The notes under the pieces: generated by a model
What the model saw: only the letters and a program-made list of their open reading frames with translations
Told to the model about the DNA's origin: nothing
The model's database searches: none
From: Hydrogenophaga sp.
GTDB taxonomy: Bacteria > Pseudomonadota > Gammaproteobacteria > Burkholderiales > Burkholderiaceae_C
DNA length: 64,000 nt
Assembly (NCBI RefSeq): GCF_022844385.1
Contig: NZ_JALHLX010000003.1
Coordinates: forward strand, 1-64,000
Direction: 5' to 3'
Shown: positions 46,749 to 55,495 of the stretch, in pieces
Position numbering within the stretch: the first letter of the stretch is position 1
Layout: every line of letters starts with the position of its first letter
Program-made: the position numbers and the translations under genes

Positions 46749-47378
46749 TCAGTCCTGCCGCGCCTGGCGGTTGAGCTGGTCAATGGCGCGGTGCGCGGCC
46801 TGCGCGGCCGCCTCGGCCTCGGCCTCGGTGCCCATCATGGTGAGGCGGCCAAAACTGCCGAAAGCCTTGACATCCACCAAGGTCACGTTGGCGGCCTTTT
46901 CGGCCTCGTTGGCAGCATAGACGATGTAACCGGCCGGCTCGGTTTCCAGGATGAACATGCTCTTGCCCGGCAGCAACATCGAGCCCTTGCGCAGTTGCCG
47001 GTTGATCAGCGTGGCATGGTCGGGGGTGACGGCGCAGATGACCTCGCTCCAGGCGATGCGGCAGGCCATGCGGTCCCCCTCCTGGGCACCGAGCTGCTCC
47101 AGCATGATGCGCCCGGCCTCCTGCACCTCGCTCTGGTTGCGGTAGTGAATTTCCATCGAGCCGAACGAGCGCTCCACGACCTGCTCGCCCATGCGCACAT
47201 TGGTGCGCTTGAGCGCGATGTCGGACAGCCGGTGCACCGCCATGCCGGGCGCGACTTCGACCCACAGGCAGGCGTCGCCCGGTATCGGCAGAAAGCCCTG
47301 GGACGAGGTGGCCAGGTACGAGGCCAGTTGCGGCTGCAACGAGTCGATGAATACGAAGGCGCGCAGGCTGATGTCCAT
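46749..47378 (-). CDS. csoS1D: CsoS1D, tandem BMC-domain shell protein
   Basis: 209 aa with two permuted BMC domains. The N-terminal part begins [36 protein letters not shown] and the second half contains [26 protein letters not shown]. CsoS1D trimers stack and carry a large gated pore for metabolite passage through the alpha-carboxysome shell. It lacks the long N-terminal extension of cyanobacterial homologs. Located after cbbO. Confidence 0.9.
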   Translation of the reverse strand: MDISLRAFVFIDSLQPQLASYLATSSQGFLPIPGDACLWVEVAPGMAVHRLSDIALKRTNVRMGEQVVERSFGSMEIHYRNQSEVQEAGRIMLEQLGAQEGDRMACRIAWSEVICAVTPDHATLINRQLRKGSMLLPGKSMFILETEPAGYIVYAANEAEKAANVTLVDVKAFGSFGRLTMMGTEAEAEAAAQAAHRAIDQLNRQARQD

Positions 47379-47392
47379 GGATCGCCTCGGCC

Positions 47393-49747
47393 TCAGCGGG
47401 TCAGGCCCATGTAGAGCAGCGGCAGCTTTTCGGGCAGGCGCTCCACATGATCGATGACGGTGAAATTCTTGGCGCCAAAAATGCGCGCCACGTACTGGTC
47501 GGCGTGCGGGTCCAGGCTCAGGGCATAGACGGTGATGCCATCGCGCGCAAGCTCTTGCACCGCGCGCTGGGTGTCCTGGCGCAGGTACTGGGGGTCGCGC
47601 ACGTCGTTGTCGGCCGGTTCACCGTCGGTGATGATGAACAACACCTTCTTGCGCCTGGGCTGTAGCTTGAGCGCCGCGCCTGCGTGGCGCAAGGCCGCAC
47701 CCATGCGGGTGGAGTAGGCGCCCTTCATGCCCGCCAGCCGCGCCTTCACGAGGGCGTTGTACGGTTGGTCAAAGTCCTTGAAGCGGTGGTAGTGCACATC
47801 GTGTCGGCCGTCGGAGCAAAACCCGTGCAACGCGAAGGGGTCGCCAATGCGGTCCAGAGCGTCCGACAACAGCACCGTGGCGGCGCGCGACAGGTCCATG
47901 ATGCTGTAGTCCTGCCCGCGCACCTTGTCGTTGCACGACTCGGACATGTCCAGCAGCACCATCACCGCCAAGTCGCGCTCGCTGCGCTGGTTGCGCATCA
48001 TGATGCGGGTATCGGGTTGCTGGCCCATGCGGATGTCGATCATGGCGCGCACGGCTGCATTGATGTCCAGCTCGTCACCGTCTTCGACCCGCCGGATGCG
48101 CTGCATGCCCTGCGGGATCATGGAACCGATCAGGAACTTCAGGCGCGACATCACCGGCTTGTGGTCGCTCTCAATCTGCTCGATCAGCGCCAGCTCGCCC
48201 AGCGGCGGCTGGCGCTCCAGCACCGTCACCCAGCTCGGGCGCTCTAGCTGGATCTGGTGGTCCCACTCGTGGTAATGCACCGGGTCGGCCACGGGCGGGC
48301 GGCCCTCCAGCGAATTGATGCTCACGCCTTCCTGGTCGAGGTAGAACTCGCTCGGCAGCACCCAGATTTCCTGCGCGTCATCGCCGGCAAATTCGTTGTT
48401 GGTCTCGTTGACCATCTCCATCAGGCGGACCTTCTTGCGCACCTGCTTCGGGGCCCAGGTGGCTTCCAGCGCCGCCGCCTCGTCGTAGGCCTCGGACGCC
48501 CAGACGGTGCGGTTGTCGTCGCGGTAGAGCGCGCGCAGGCCGTCGGTGCGCGGGTTGTATTCGGGCAGGTCCAGCGGGCCCAGGCTGTGCGCCAGGGCCA
48601 CGCCGATGTTCCAGCTCAGCTGGTTGCTGGACAGGTCGGCCTCGGCCCGGAACAGCGCCACGCCTTCCTGCACCCAGGGGTGCGGGTCGCTCGACTGTTC
48701 TTCCAGCAAAGCCCGCGCCAGGCGGTTCAGCAGGTCGCCCAGACTGGTGGGCTCGGCCGCATCGGAGGGCGCGTGAAACACCAGCCAGGCTGCCCGCATG
48801 TTGGGAAACCGGCTGCAGGCCAGCGCCTCCACGCGCGCATCTTCCACCACCTCGATGATCGCCTTTTGCGTGTTGTTCAGCGTCTGCAGCGACAGCGGCG
48901 CCTGCGTGAACATCAGGTGCGCCGCGCAGTGGTTGACCACGGCGCGGTAGACCTCGACCCCCGCCACCACGCCGCCGTCCGGCGTGTCATCGCCCTGGGG
49001 GCGGAAGTCGTCGTAGGCATCGGCGATGTGGACACAGAAGCGCTCGATGTACGGCTTGAGCCCGTCGCGGTTTTCGTAGTCGCCGGCGGTCGGGCGCAGA
49101 AAGACGTCGCGACCCCACATGGCGCGCAGATAGATGTTCAGGCGGCGCTGCACGTCCACGAACAAGGTGCCCTTGCGCTCTTGCTGCAGCACCGACAACG
49201 CATCGCCGCTTTGCAGCGAGAAGTACCTGACTTGGCCCTCAAAGTCGGCCTTGTAGGCCTGCGCGCCCCACATCACCCAGCGCCGCAACCCGCCCAGCGT
49301 GAGCTGGGACAGCAGGCGGTCCAGGTTCTCCAGCATCGGGCGCAGGCCGCGTGGCGCCTGTGCCAACACGATGGACAAGACGTTCAGGTAGTGGCGAAAC
49401 AGCTCTTCGTCACCCAGGCGGCTGGCCGCCAGCGGCGCCGTGCCCACGATCAGCGCGAGCACCGCACCGGAGGTCTTGGACGCCATGCCGAGCAGGAAGT
49501 TGACTACGTCGGGCAGCACATCCTCGCCGATGGCGCGTGCCACCTCGGGCATGGTCTGGATGAAGCTCACCACCAGTTCTTCGCCGCGCCCCAGCTGGTG
49601 CAGGGCCACCGCGCCCTTGAGATAGTTGTCCAGCCCGCGCGCCGAAAACACCCGCGCCGCTTCGCCCCAGGCCGCGCGCAGCACCTCCTGTGCGTCTTGC
49701 GGCAAGTCCGCCAGAAGCTCAGCGTGGTCGTCGAGGTGGATGGCCAT
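47393..49747 (-). CDS. cbbO: CbbO, Rubisco activase adaptor
   Basis: 784 aa. A long helical N-terminal part is followed by a C-terminal von Willebrand A domain with MIDAS motif DMSES (in [15 protein letters not shown]) and TDGEPADND. CbbO links the AAA+ ring CbbQ to inhibited Rubisco and recognises it through the VWA domain. Stop 47393 is 14 bases from the csoS1D start. Confidence 0.93.
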   Translation of the reverse strand: MAIHLDDHAELLADLPQDAQEVLRAAWGEAARVFSARGLDNYLKGAVALHQLGRGEELVVSFIQTMPEVARAIGEDVLPDVVNFLLGMASKTSGAVLALIVGTAPLAASRLGDEELFRHYLNVLSIVLAQAPRGLRPMLENLDRLLSQLTLGGLRRWVMWGAQAYKADFEGQVRYFSLQSGDALSVLQQERKGTLFVDVQRRLNIYLRAMWGRDVFLRPTAGDYENRDGLKPYIERFCVHIADAYDDFRPQGDDTPDGGVVAGVEVYRAVVNHCAAHLMFTQAPLSLQTLNNTQKAIIEVVEDARVEALACSRFPNMRAAWLVFHAPSDAAEPTSLGDLLNRLARALLEEQSSDPHPWVQEGVALFRAEADLSSNQLSWNIGVALAHSLGPLDLPEYNPRTDGLRALYRDDNRTVWASEAYDEAAALEATWAPKQVRKKVRLMEMVNETNNEFAGDDAQEIWVLPSEFYLDQEGVSINSLEGRPPVADPVHYHEWDHQIQLERPSWVTVLERQPPLGELALIEQIESDHKPVMSRLKFLIGSMIPQGMQRIRRVEDGDELDINAAVRAMIDIRMGQQPDTRIMMRNQRSERDLAVMVLLDMSESCNDKVRGQDYSIMDLSRAATVLLSDALDRIGDPFALHGFCSDGRHDVHYHRFKDFDQPYNALVKARLAGMKGAYSTRMGAALRHAGAALKLQPRRKKVLFIITDGEPADNDVRDPQYLRQDTQRAVQELARDGITVYALSLDPHADQYVARIFGAKNFTVIDHVERLPEKLPLLYMGLTR

Positions 49748-49773
49748 GGGACGGGTGCGGTGCGGCTGCCGAC

Positions 49774-50688
49774 TCAGAAGTAGGTGGTGACGGCCGCGTC
49801 GAGCGCGTCGCGCATGTCGGGGTCGTCGGTGATGGGGCGCACCAGCGCCACCCGGCAGGCGGCCAGCGCCGACACGCCTTGGGCAATCAGCGAACCCGCG
49901 TAGATCAGCATGCGGGTGGACAGGCCCTCGTCCAGGCCGTGGCCCTTGAGGTTGCGCGCGCGCTCGCCGATGTGCACCAGCTTCTTGGCCACATCCAGGC
50001 CCACACCCGACTCGTGCGCCACGATCTCGGCCTCGGTGTCGTGCTCGGGGTAGCTGAAATCCAGCGCGCCAAAGCGCTGCTTGGTGGACTGCTTCAAGTC
50101 CTTCATCAGCGACTGGTAGCCCGGGTTGTAGGAAATCACGATCTGGAAGTCGGGGTGCGCCTGCAGCAGTTCGCCCTTTTTTTCCAGCGGCAGCACGCGG
50201 CGCGCATCGGTCAGCGGGTGGATCACCACGGTGGTGTCCTGGCGTGCCTCAACCACCTCGTCCAGGTAACAGATGGCCCCATGGCGTGCCGCTACCGCCA
50301 GCGGACCGTCCTGCCAGCGCGTGCCCTGGGCATCCAGCAGATAGCGACCCACCAGATCGGAGGCGGTCATGTCTTCGTTGCAGGCCACGGTGATCAATGG
50401 TTTGTCCAGCTTCCACGCCATGTACTCGACAAAGCGTGTTTTGCCACAGCCGGTGGGGCCTTTGAGCATCATGGGCATGCGCACCGAGTACGCCGCCTCG
50501 TACAGCTCGACCTCGTCGGCCACCACCCGGTAGTAGGGCTCGCTGCGCACCCGGTGCGGCGCTAGCACATCAGCGTCTGTGGAGGTGGCCGAGGCCTGGC
50601 GCAGCGAGGCCTGGGGCGCCTGCTGGCTGGCGCGCGCCAGCGCTTCCTGGCGCGGCGAATAGGTTCTGGAGTAGAAATCGTTAGGCAT
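49774..50688 (-). CDS. cbbQ: CbbQ, AAA+ Rubisco activase motor
   Basis: 304 aa from [12 protein letters not shown]. MoxR-type AAA+ domain with Walker A GPTGCGKT, Walker [11 protein letters not shown], and [23 protein letters not shown] containing sensor-type residues. It forms hexamers with CbbO and removes sugar-phosphate inhibitors from form I Rubisco. The N-terminal 45 residues are Gln/Ala-rich and probably disordered, as in carboxysomal CbbQ. Confidence 0.93.
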   Translation of the reverse strand: MPNDFYSRTYSPRQEALARASQQAPQASLRQASATSTDADVLAPHRVRSEPYYRVVADEVELYEAAYSVRMPMMLKGPTGCGKTRFVEYMAWKLDKPLITVACNEDMTASDLVGRYLLDAQGTRWQDGPLAVAARHGAICYLDEVVEARQDTTVVIHPLTDARRVLPLEKKGELLQAHPDFQIVISYNPGYQSLMKDLKQSTKQRFGALDFSYPEHDTEAEIVAHESGVGLDVAKKLVHIGERARNLKGHGLDEGLSTRMLIYAGSLIAQGVSALAACRVALVRPITDDPDMRDALDAAVTTYF

Positions 50689-50721
50689 GGAGGGTCCCCT
50701 CAAACATCGTTCAACCTGGGT

Positions 50722-50934
50722 TCAATCGGGCCACACGCGATCCGGGAAAGCGATGCCGCTGTGGGTCGGCGCCTGGGTGGCCACTGGCTTTGCGGCAACG
50801 GGCTTGGGCGCCGTCGCCTTGGTGGCGGTAGGTACCGGGGAGCGACCGGTTTTGGCGGTGACAGGTGCAACCGGCTGCGTGCGGGTCTTGGCCTGGCGCA
50901 CGCTAGCCGAGAGCTTGTCTTTTAGGTTGGTCAT
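50722..50934 (-). CDS. mcdB: alpha-McdB, carboxysome positioning factor
   Basis: 70 aa, almost entirely disordered and rich in Ala/Pro/Thr/Lys, with a C-terminal aromatic tip HSGIAFPDRVWPD. Small disordered proteins with a conserved C-terminal Trp encoded next to a ParA-type ATPase are the known alpha-McdB partners of McdA. The start overlaps the mcdA stop as ATGA. Confidence 0.82.
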   Translation of the reverse strand: MTNLKDKLSASVRQAKTRTQPVAPVTAKTGRSPVPTATKATAPKPVAAKPVATQAPTHSGIAFPDRVWPD

Positions 50935-51566
50935 GGTTCAAGAATCTCGTGGATGATGGCTTCGATGTCTGCGGCGGCGGGCGCGCCACGCCCACCCATC
51001 TGGTAGACCGACACGCCGTCCAGCGCAGCGGTGCGAAAGGCGGCACGGCGCCGTACGGTGGCCTGCAGAACCGGCAGTCCGAAGTCGGCCAGGGCTTCGG
51101 TCATGGCCCCGGACAACGCGCTCTGCGGCTCCATCTGGTTGAGCACGAGGTAGGCCCGGATCTGAGGCCGCAGGCGGCGCGCCTCTTCGATCTCCAGCGG
51201 CAGGCGCAGACTGGCCCACAGGTCCACCGGCGAAGGCAACACTGGAATCAGCGCCAGATCGCAGGCACGCAAGGCCTGCACCGAAGCATGGCTCTCCAGC
51301 GACGGTGGACAGTCCAGCACCACGTGGGCAAAGGCCCGAAACGTCTGGCGCAGGCTGCGCGCATCCCACTTTCCTTGAAGCTGCTTGACCGACACCGGAA
51401 ACGGCGCACTGCCCTGGCTGGCCCACTGCACCGAAGAGCCCTGGGGATCGAGGTCGATCACCACCGTGTTGCCGCGCCGGGCCAGGCCGGCGGCCAGGTT
51501 CATGGCCAGCGTGGTCTTTCCCGCGCCGCCCTTCTGGTTGATGACCGCCGTGACCTGGGTCGGCAT
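50931..51566 (-). CDS. mcdA: McdA, ParA-type carboxysome-positioning ATPase
   Basis: 211 aa. Deviant Walker A NQKGGAGKTT (10-19), then LDPQGSS, VVLDCPPSLE and PSPVDLWAS, typical of ParA ATPases. It spreads alpha-carboxysomes over the nucleoid with McdB. It lies between acRAF and mcdB, with a 2-base gap from acRAF. Confidence 0.92.
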   Translation of the reverse strand: MPTQVTAVINQKGGAGKTTLAMNLAAGLARRGNTVVIDLDPQGSSVQWASQGSAPFPVSVKQLQGKWDARSLRQTFRAFAHVVLDCPPSLESHASVQALRACDLALIPVLPSPVDLWASLRLPLEIEEARRLRPQIRAYLVLNQMEPQSALSGAMTEALADFGLPVLQATVRRRAAFRTAALDGVSVYQMGGRGAPAAADIEAIIHEILEP

Positions 51567-51568
51567 GG

Positions 51569-51829
51569 TCAGACGCCCGCAGGGTGGTACAAAGCGTTGA
51601 TACGCACCGCAAGATCGGCATCGGCCAGACCGGCCGCGTTCGGATCCAGCGTCACGTTCACATAGGTGCTGCCAAAATTGATGTTTTGCGGGTGCACGCC
51701 CTGGGCCTCGGTCAGCGCCGACAACGCGTCCACGAAGTCACGCGTCTGACCATAGCGCTCGAAATCAAAGCGCCGGAACAGCGTCGGCTGCTTGCCGCGG
51801 GACTCCCAGCCATCGGGTTGCTCAGCCAT
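51569..51829 (-). CDS. acRAF, pterin-dehydratase-like Rubisco assembly factor
   Basis: 86 aa with the pterin-4a-carbinolamine dehydratase fold: FRRFDFERYGQTRDFVDALSALTEAQGVHPQN and STYVNVTLDP. The catalytic HHP motif of active dehydratases reads VHPQNINFG here, so enzymatic activity is doubtful. Carboxysome-operon members of this family are Rubisco assembly chaperones. The start overlaps the end of the ferritin-like gene. Confidence 0.88.
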   Translation of the reverse strand: MAEQPDGWESRGKQPTLFRRFDFERYGQTRDFVDALSALTEAQGVHPQNINFGSTYVNVTLDPNAAGLADADLAVRINALYHPAGV

Positions 51830-52259
51830 GGTTGATTTGCTCCGTCATGAGGTGATCCATGTCGGCCAGATGCGCCATTTCTTCTTCAAGAATGGACCTC
51901 ATCAGCTCGGCCACATCCCCATCGCGCACACGGGTGGCGTGCAACAGGGCTTCTTGGTACAGGTGCACCGCGTCGAACTCCATTTGCCGGTTGGCCCGCA
52001 ACAATTGTTCAACCGTGCGCCCCAGCCGGACAGGTGCCAGAACGCTGGCGCTGGGGGCCACCCCCAGCAAAATCAAACGCTCCATGAGCCGCTCGGCATG
52101 CCCCAGCTCCTCGGCCGCTTCGCGCTGCAAATGCCCGGCCAGTTGCACCTCGCCCCAGAGTCGCGCCAACGCGCTTTGCGCCAGGTACTGCTGAACGGCA
52201 CCGAGTTCATGCGTCAGTGCCCGACTCAGCCAGCCCAGGGTGCGGGGATCTGCGTTCAT
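51822..52259 (-). CDS. ferritin-like/bacterioferritin-type protein
   Basis: 145 aa four-helix bundle. Helices contain the diiron ligand pattern: HELGAVQQYL in helix 1, EELGHAERLMERL in helix 2, EFDAVHLYQEAL in helix 3 and EEEMAHLADMD in helix 4. Ferritin-like genes are common in alpha-carboxysome operons and the role there is not settled. It lies 33 bases from the first csoS1 gene. Confidence 0.85.
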   Translation of the reverse strand: MNADPRTLGWLSRALTHELGAVQQYLAQSALARLWGEVQLAGHLQREAAEELGHAERLMERLILLGVAPSASVLAPVRLGRTVEQLLRANRQMEFDAVHLYQEALLHATRVRDGDVAELMRSILEEEMAHLADMDHLMTEQINHG

Positions 52260-52292
52260 GGTCCAAGGGTGTCAGCGGCGACCGACAGGGCG

Positions 52293-52643
52293 TTAGCTGC
52301 GCACCATGGTGATTTCACCGTCGAGGCCACCACCTTCGCCATCGGGGGCGGTCGGCAGCATGCCTTCGACTTCGGTGTGCACGCGAGCGATGATGTGCGC
52401 GGCCACCAGGCCATCGCCCACGCGCTCGCAGGCGTCGGCACCGGCGCGCACCGCGGCGTTGACGGCACCGGTCTCGCCACGCACCAGCACCGTGACGTAG
52501 CCGCCGCCGACGAACTGGCGACCCACCAGACGCACCTCGGCGGCCTTGGTCATCGCGTCCGCCGCTTCAATGGCGGGCACCAGGCCGCGCGTTTCAATCA
52601 TGCCCAGGGCAACACCGCTCACCGCAGCTCGTACATTGGCCAT
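52293..52643 (-). CDS. csoS1B: CsoS1 shell hexamer protein, long form
   Basis: 116 aa single BMC domain: [30 protein letters not shown] and [31 protein letters not shown]. It has an 11-12 residue longer N-terminal start and a C-terminal tail ([15 protein letters not shown]) not found in the two neighbours. Forms hexagonal tiles of the alpha-carboxysome shell. CsoS1B is assigned by the C-terminal extension. ATG 52643 behind GGAG. Confidence 0.88.
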   Translation of the reverse strand: MANVRAAVSGVALGMIETRGLVPAIEAADAMTKAAEVRLVGRQFVGGGYVTVLVRGETGAVNAAVRAGADACERVGDGLVAAHIIARVHTEVEGMLPTAPDGEGGGLDGEITMVRS

Positions 52644-52700
52644 TTGGGTTCTCCATCGCTCCGCAGAGCATTGTTGTGGGTATCGGATCTGGGAGCCAGA

Positions 52701-52997
52701 TCAGGGGGTCGGTGCGGACGGCAGCATGCCTTCCACTTCGCTGTGCACACGGGCGATGATGTGCGCGGCCACCAGGCCGTCGCCCACGCGCTCGCAGGCA
52801 TCGGCACCGGCGCGCACCGCGGCGTTGACGGCACCGGTCTCGCCACGCACCAGCACCGTGACGTAGCCGCCACCGACGAACTGACGACCCACCAGACGCA
52901 CTTCGGCGGCCTTGGTCATCGCGTCCGCCGCTTCAATGGCGGGCACCAGGCCACGCGTTTCAATCATGCCCAGGGCAATGCCTCTGTTGTCAGCCAT
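52701..52997 (-). CDS. csoS1A: CsoS1 shell hexamer protein
   Basis: 98 aa BMC-domain protein, identical to its neighbour at 53055 except for the last few residues (LPSAPTP). The pore-forming segment reads [11 protein letters not shown] 52997 has GAGGAGATAGAC before it. The A/C labels of the two short copies are arbitrary. Confidence 0.92.
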   Translation of the reverse strand: MADNRGIALGMIETRGLVPAIEAADAMTKAAEVRLVGRQFVGGGYVTVLVRGETGAVNAAVRAGADACERVGDGLVAAHIIARVHSEVEGMLPSAPTP

Positions 52998-53054
52998 GTC
53001 TATCTCCTCGTTGGGGGTGATGGGGGGTGCCCAGTCTGCGGGGGTGCAGAACGT

Positions 53055-53351
53055 TCAGGCGGAAGGCGTGGAGGGCAGCATGCCTTCCACTTCGCTGTGT
53101 ACACGGGCGATGATGTGCGCGGCCACCAGGCCGTCGCCCACGCGCTCGCAGGCATCGGCACCGGCGCGCACCGCGGCGTTGACGGCACCGGTCTCGCCAC
53201 GCACCAGCACTGTGACGTAGCCGCCACCGACGAACTGACGACCCACCAGACGCACTTCGGCGGCCTTGGTCATCGCGTCCGCCGCTTCAATGGCGGGCAC
53301 CAAGCCACGCGTTTCAATCATGCCCAGGGCAATGCCTCTGTTATCAGCCAT
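53055..53351 (-). CDS. csoS1C: CsoS1 shell hexamer protein
   Basis: 98 aa BMC-domain protein ending LPSTPSA; otherwise the same protein as the copy at 52701. The two genes differ at only a handful of bases over about 280, so they are a recent duplicate or kept alike by gene conversion. ATG 53351 with GGAG 7 bases before. Confidence 0.92.
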   Translation of the reverse strand: MADNRGIALGMIETRGLVPAIEAADAMTKAAEVRLVGRQFVGGGYVTVLVRGETGAVNAAVRAGADACERVGDGLVAAHIIARVHSEVEGMLPSTPSA

Positions 53352-53449
53352 TTCAATACTCCTTCATGAACAAAAAGAACCAGAACTAAAACCAAACCAC
53401 CTCGAAGTCTCAAGGCCTTCGTCTACCCCACCGCCCGTCCATCGCGGTC

Positions 53450-53695
53450 TCACGGATCCCACTGATCAATGATTCCGCAAATGGTCAGGTCGGTGATGAC
53501 CTGCGGGTCGCTCATCGCCAGCCGCGCCGCGCTGCCGCTGGTGGTGAACACCCATTTGCCCTCCGGCACGCCCACCGCATCGGTGGCCACCGACAGATCA
53601 CCCTGCTGACTCTGAAGCACCCGAAGCGAAGCCGAGCGCAAGCCCGGCACCCGGCGCGTGCACACCAACTCGTCTTTGACGCGCATGATGTCCAT
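53450..53695 (-). CDS. csoS4B: CsoS4B, shell vertex pentamer protein
   Basis: 81 aa from MDIMRVKDELVCTRRV. CcmL/EutN fold: VATDAVGVPEGKWVFTTSGSAAR and TDLTICGIIDQW. It caps the twelve vertices of the shell. The ATG at 53695 overlaps the csoS4A stop; the in-frame extension upstream is antisense-like. Confidence 0.93.
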   Translation of the reverse strand: MDIMRVKDELVCTRRVPGLRSASLRVLQSQQGDLSVATDAVGVPEGKWVFTTSGSAARLAMSDPQVITDLTICGIIDQWDP

Positions 53696-53952
53696 CAGAC
53701 CGCCTCCCCTTGCCAGTGATCGATGATCCCGACGATGGTGAGATCGGACGGAAACTCGCGGCTCCCCGCAGCATCCCGCGCTGCCGACGAACCGACACAA
53801 ATCACCCAGTCTCCGGGGATGCAACCCACGGCGTCCACCGCCACGCTGCGCGCGCCGCCCGCCTTGTCCTGCACCACCAGCAAAGGCCGGTGTCCAAACG
53901 CGTTGATCCGGTTTGTCGACACCAGCGTTTTCTCGACTTTCATGATCTTCAT
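53695..53952 (-). CDS. csoS4A: CsoS4A, shell vertex pentamer protein
   Basis: 85 aa: MKIMKVEKTLVSTNRI, HRPLLVVQDK, AVDAVGCIPGDWVICVGSSAAR and SDLTIVGIIDHW, the CcmL/EutN pentamer pattern. It lies 25 bases behind csoSCA and shares a base with csoS4B. Confidence 0.94.
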   Translation of the reverse strand: MKIMKVEKTLVSTNRINAFGHRPLLVVQDKAGGARSVAVDAVGCIPGDWVICVGSSAARDAAGSREFPSDLTIVGIIDHWQGEAV

Positions 53953-53977
53953 AAATGCCTCTTGTCGGCTGTGGACT

Positions 53978-55495
53978 TCAATGACCGCTGGTAACGGTGG
54001 ACGCGTCGATCCAGGCGCAGCGCTCGCTGCCGTCCTGGTCGCTCACCGCCATCTGGCAATGCAGCAGACCCTGTGCATGCAGGGACGCGTAGCGCGACTC
54101 GATGGCCGACCTGACCCGCCGACAGCGGCTGATCGCGCGTTCGCGGGCACCGGGCACGCGGGACGCATAGTGGAAGTGCACCAGCACCGGCACCGGCAGG
54201 CCGCGGCTGACGTTGAGCCCGGTGAATATCTTGATGCCCACGTCCAGGTCGGGCGCTCCCTCTTCCACGGTGTCGAGGTGGGCGAAGTAAAACTTGTTGC
54301 GCAACTGCAGCTCGCTCATGGCCTCGCCCGCGCAAATGAAGCGTTCGTTGTGCCCGATGTCGGCGTAGCGGCCTTCGTGGTGCTGGATCACGTATTCGAT
54401 CTGCGACAAGTTGGCCTCCAGCAGGCGCTCGACGAGCTGGCGCATGCCGGGACGCAGGCCGCCATCGCGCGCGGCGCTCTCCACGGCGCGGGCAATCGCC
54501 TCGCGCGCAGCGGGCGCGCTCAGGCCCAGCGTGTCGCGAAAGAGCTGCGCACTCTCCGCATAGCGCAGCGGGCAGTTGGCCGACTGCTCATCGGGCAGGT
54601 GCACGCGAATCGCATCGGTGTCGGTGTCCATGCCGATCAGCAGCGTCTCGGGCGCAGCGCCCCGGCCAAAGCTGTTGTCCACGGCGGCGCGCAGTTCATC
54701 GAGCTTGGCGGTTGCCGCCATGGTGGCCAGGTGGTCCTGGCTGCCGTGGGCGGCGCAGCCCTGGTGGCAGGGGTTGGAGGTGCTGTAGTGGTAGACCGCG
54801 ATCTTCAAGTAGTTGCAGCTCTCGGCACCCACCATGCCACCGCTTAGACGTTCCAGCTCGCGGCGCGTCCAGTCGACCACGTCGGCCTCGACATCGAACA
54901 ACGCACCGGCGTAAGCCTTGACGGTGACCGCGTCGTTCGGCGCAATGCGGAGCACGAATGGCAGCAGACCTTGCAGGCGACCGTCGGCACAGGGACTGAG
55001 ATCCACCGTGTGGTAACCACACGAGCGCAGGAACGCTTCATTGATCGCCATGCGCTCCAGCCAGGGCGCCTGGTCGACCGCAGCACCTTCAATGCAGGCC
55101 TTGAAACTGCGAAAGATGCAGTGCGCATGCAGGGCACGCAGATCCAGACCGCTGATCCAGGCGTCGTTCAGCAGCGCTTGCGGCAGCGCATAGCCCAGCT
55201 GGGCTTGCGCCAACTGCTGGGCACGCACCGCGAAGTCCAGCTCATGCTGCAACGCGGACAAGGTCTTGAGCAAGCCACCGATAGGAGCGAAGCGCCCGCG
55301 CACCCGCTGCTCGTAGGCATACAGGCGCTCGTTCAGCGCTTGGTCCACCAACGCGTGTTCGCAGCGCTGGTTGGCACCCACGACACACGCCGGGTTGTCC
55401 AGGTCCTGCGGCTGGCGCAGGCCTGCGACTGAGCGCATGGCGGCAAGGCGTTTGAGCGTGTTCACCGTGGTGTCCCTGGAGCCTTGGGTACTCAA
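53978..55495 (-). CDS. csoSCA: CsoSCA, carboxysomal carbonic anhydrase
   Basis: 505 aa epsilon-class beta-type carbonic anhydrase (formerly CsoS3). An N-terminal helical domain is followed by the catalytic domain with SPCADGRLQGLLPFVLRI (Zn Cys, Asp-Arg dyad) and CHQGCAAHGSQDH (Zn His/Cys), then a degenerate C-terminal domain. Converts bicarbonate to CO2 inside the shell. The start overlaps the csoS2 stop by 4 bases. Confidence 0.95.
   Translation of the reverse strand: MSTQGSRDTTVNTLKRLAAMRSVAGLRQPQDLDNPACVVGANQRCEHALVDQALNERLYAYEQRVRGRFAPIGGLLKTLSALQHELDFAVRAQQLAQAQLGYALPQALLNDAWISGLDLRALHAHCIFRSFKACIEGAAVDQAPWLERMAINEAFLRSCGYHTVDLSPCADGRLQGLLPFVLRIAPNDAVTVKAYAGALFDVEADVVDWTRRELERLSGGMVGAESCNYLKIAVYHYSTSNPCHQGCAAHGSQDHLATMAATAKLDELRAAVDNSFGRGAAPETLLIGMDTDTDAIRVHLPDEQSANCPLRYAESAQLFRDTLGLSAPAAREAIARAVESAARDGGLRPGMRQLVERLLEANLSQIEYVIQHHEGRYADIGHNERFICAGEAMSELQLRNKFYFAHLDTVEEGAPDLDVGIKIFTGLNVSRGLPVPVLVHFHYASRVPGARERAISRCRRVRSAIESRYASLHAQGLLHCQMAVSDQDGSERCAWIDASTVTSGH

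Noticed and set aside
48257-49783. Plus-strand ORF of 508 aa opposite cbbO
   Set aside because: Antisense shadow; cbbO has clear VWA/MIDAS motifs and operon context.
51792-53369. Plus-strand ORF of 525 aa with internal repeats
   Set aside because: The repeats are simply the three csoS1 genes read antisense.
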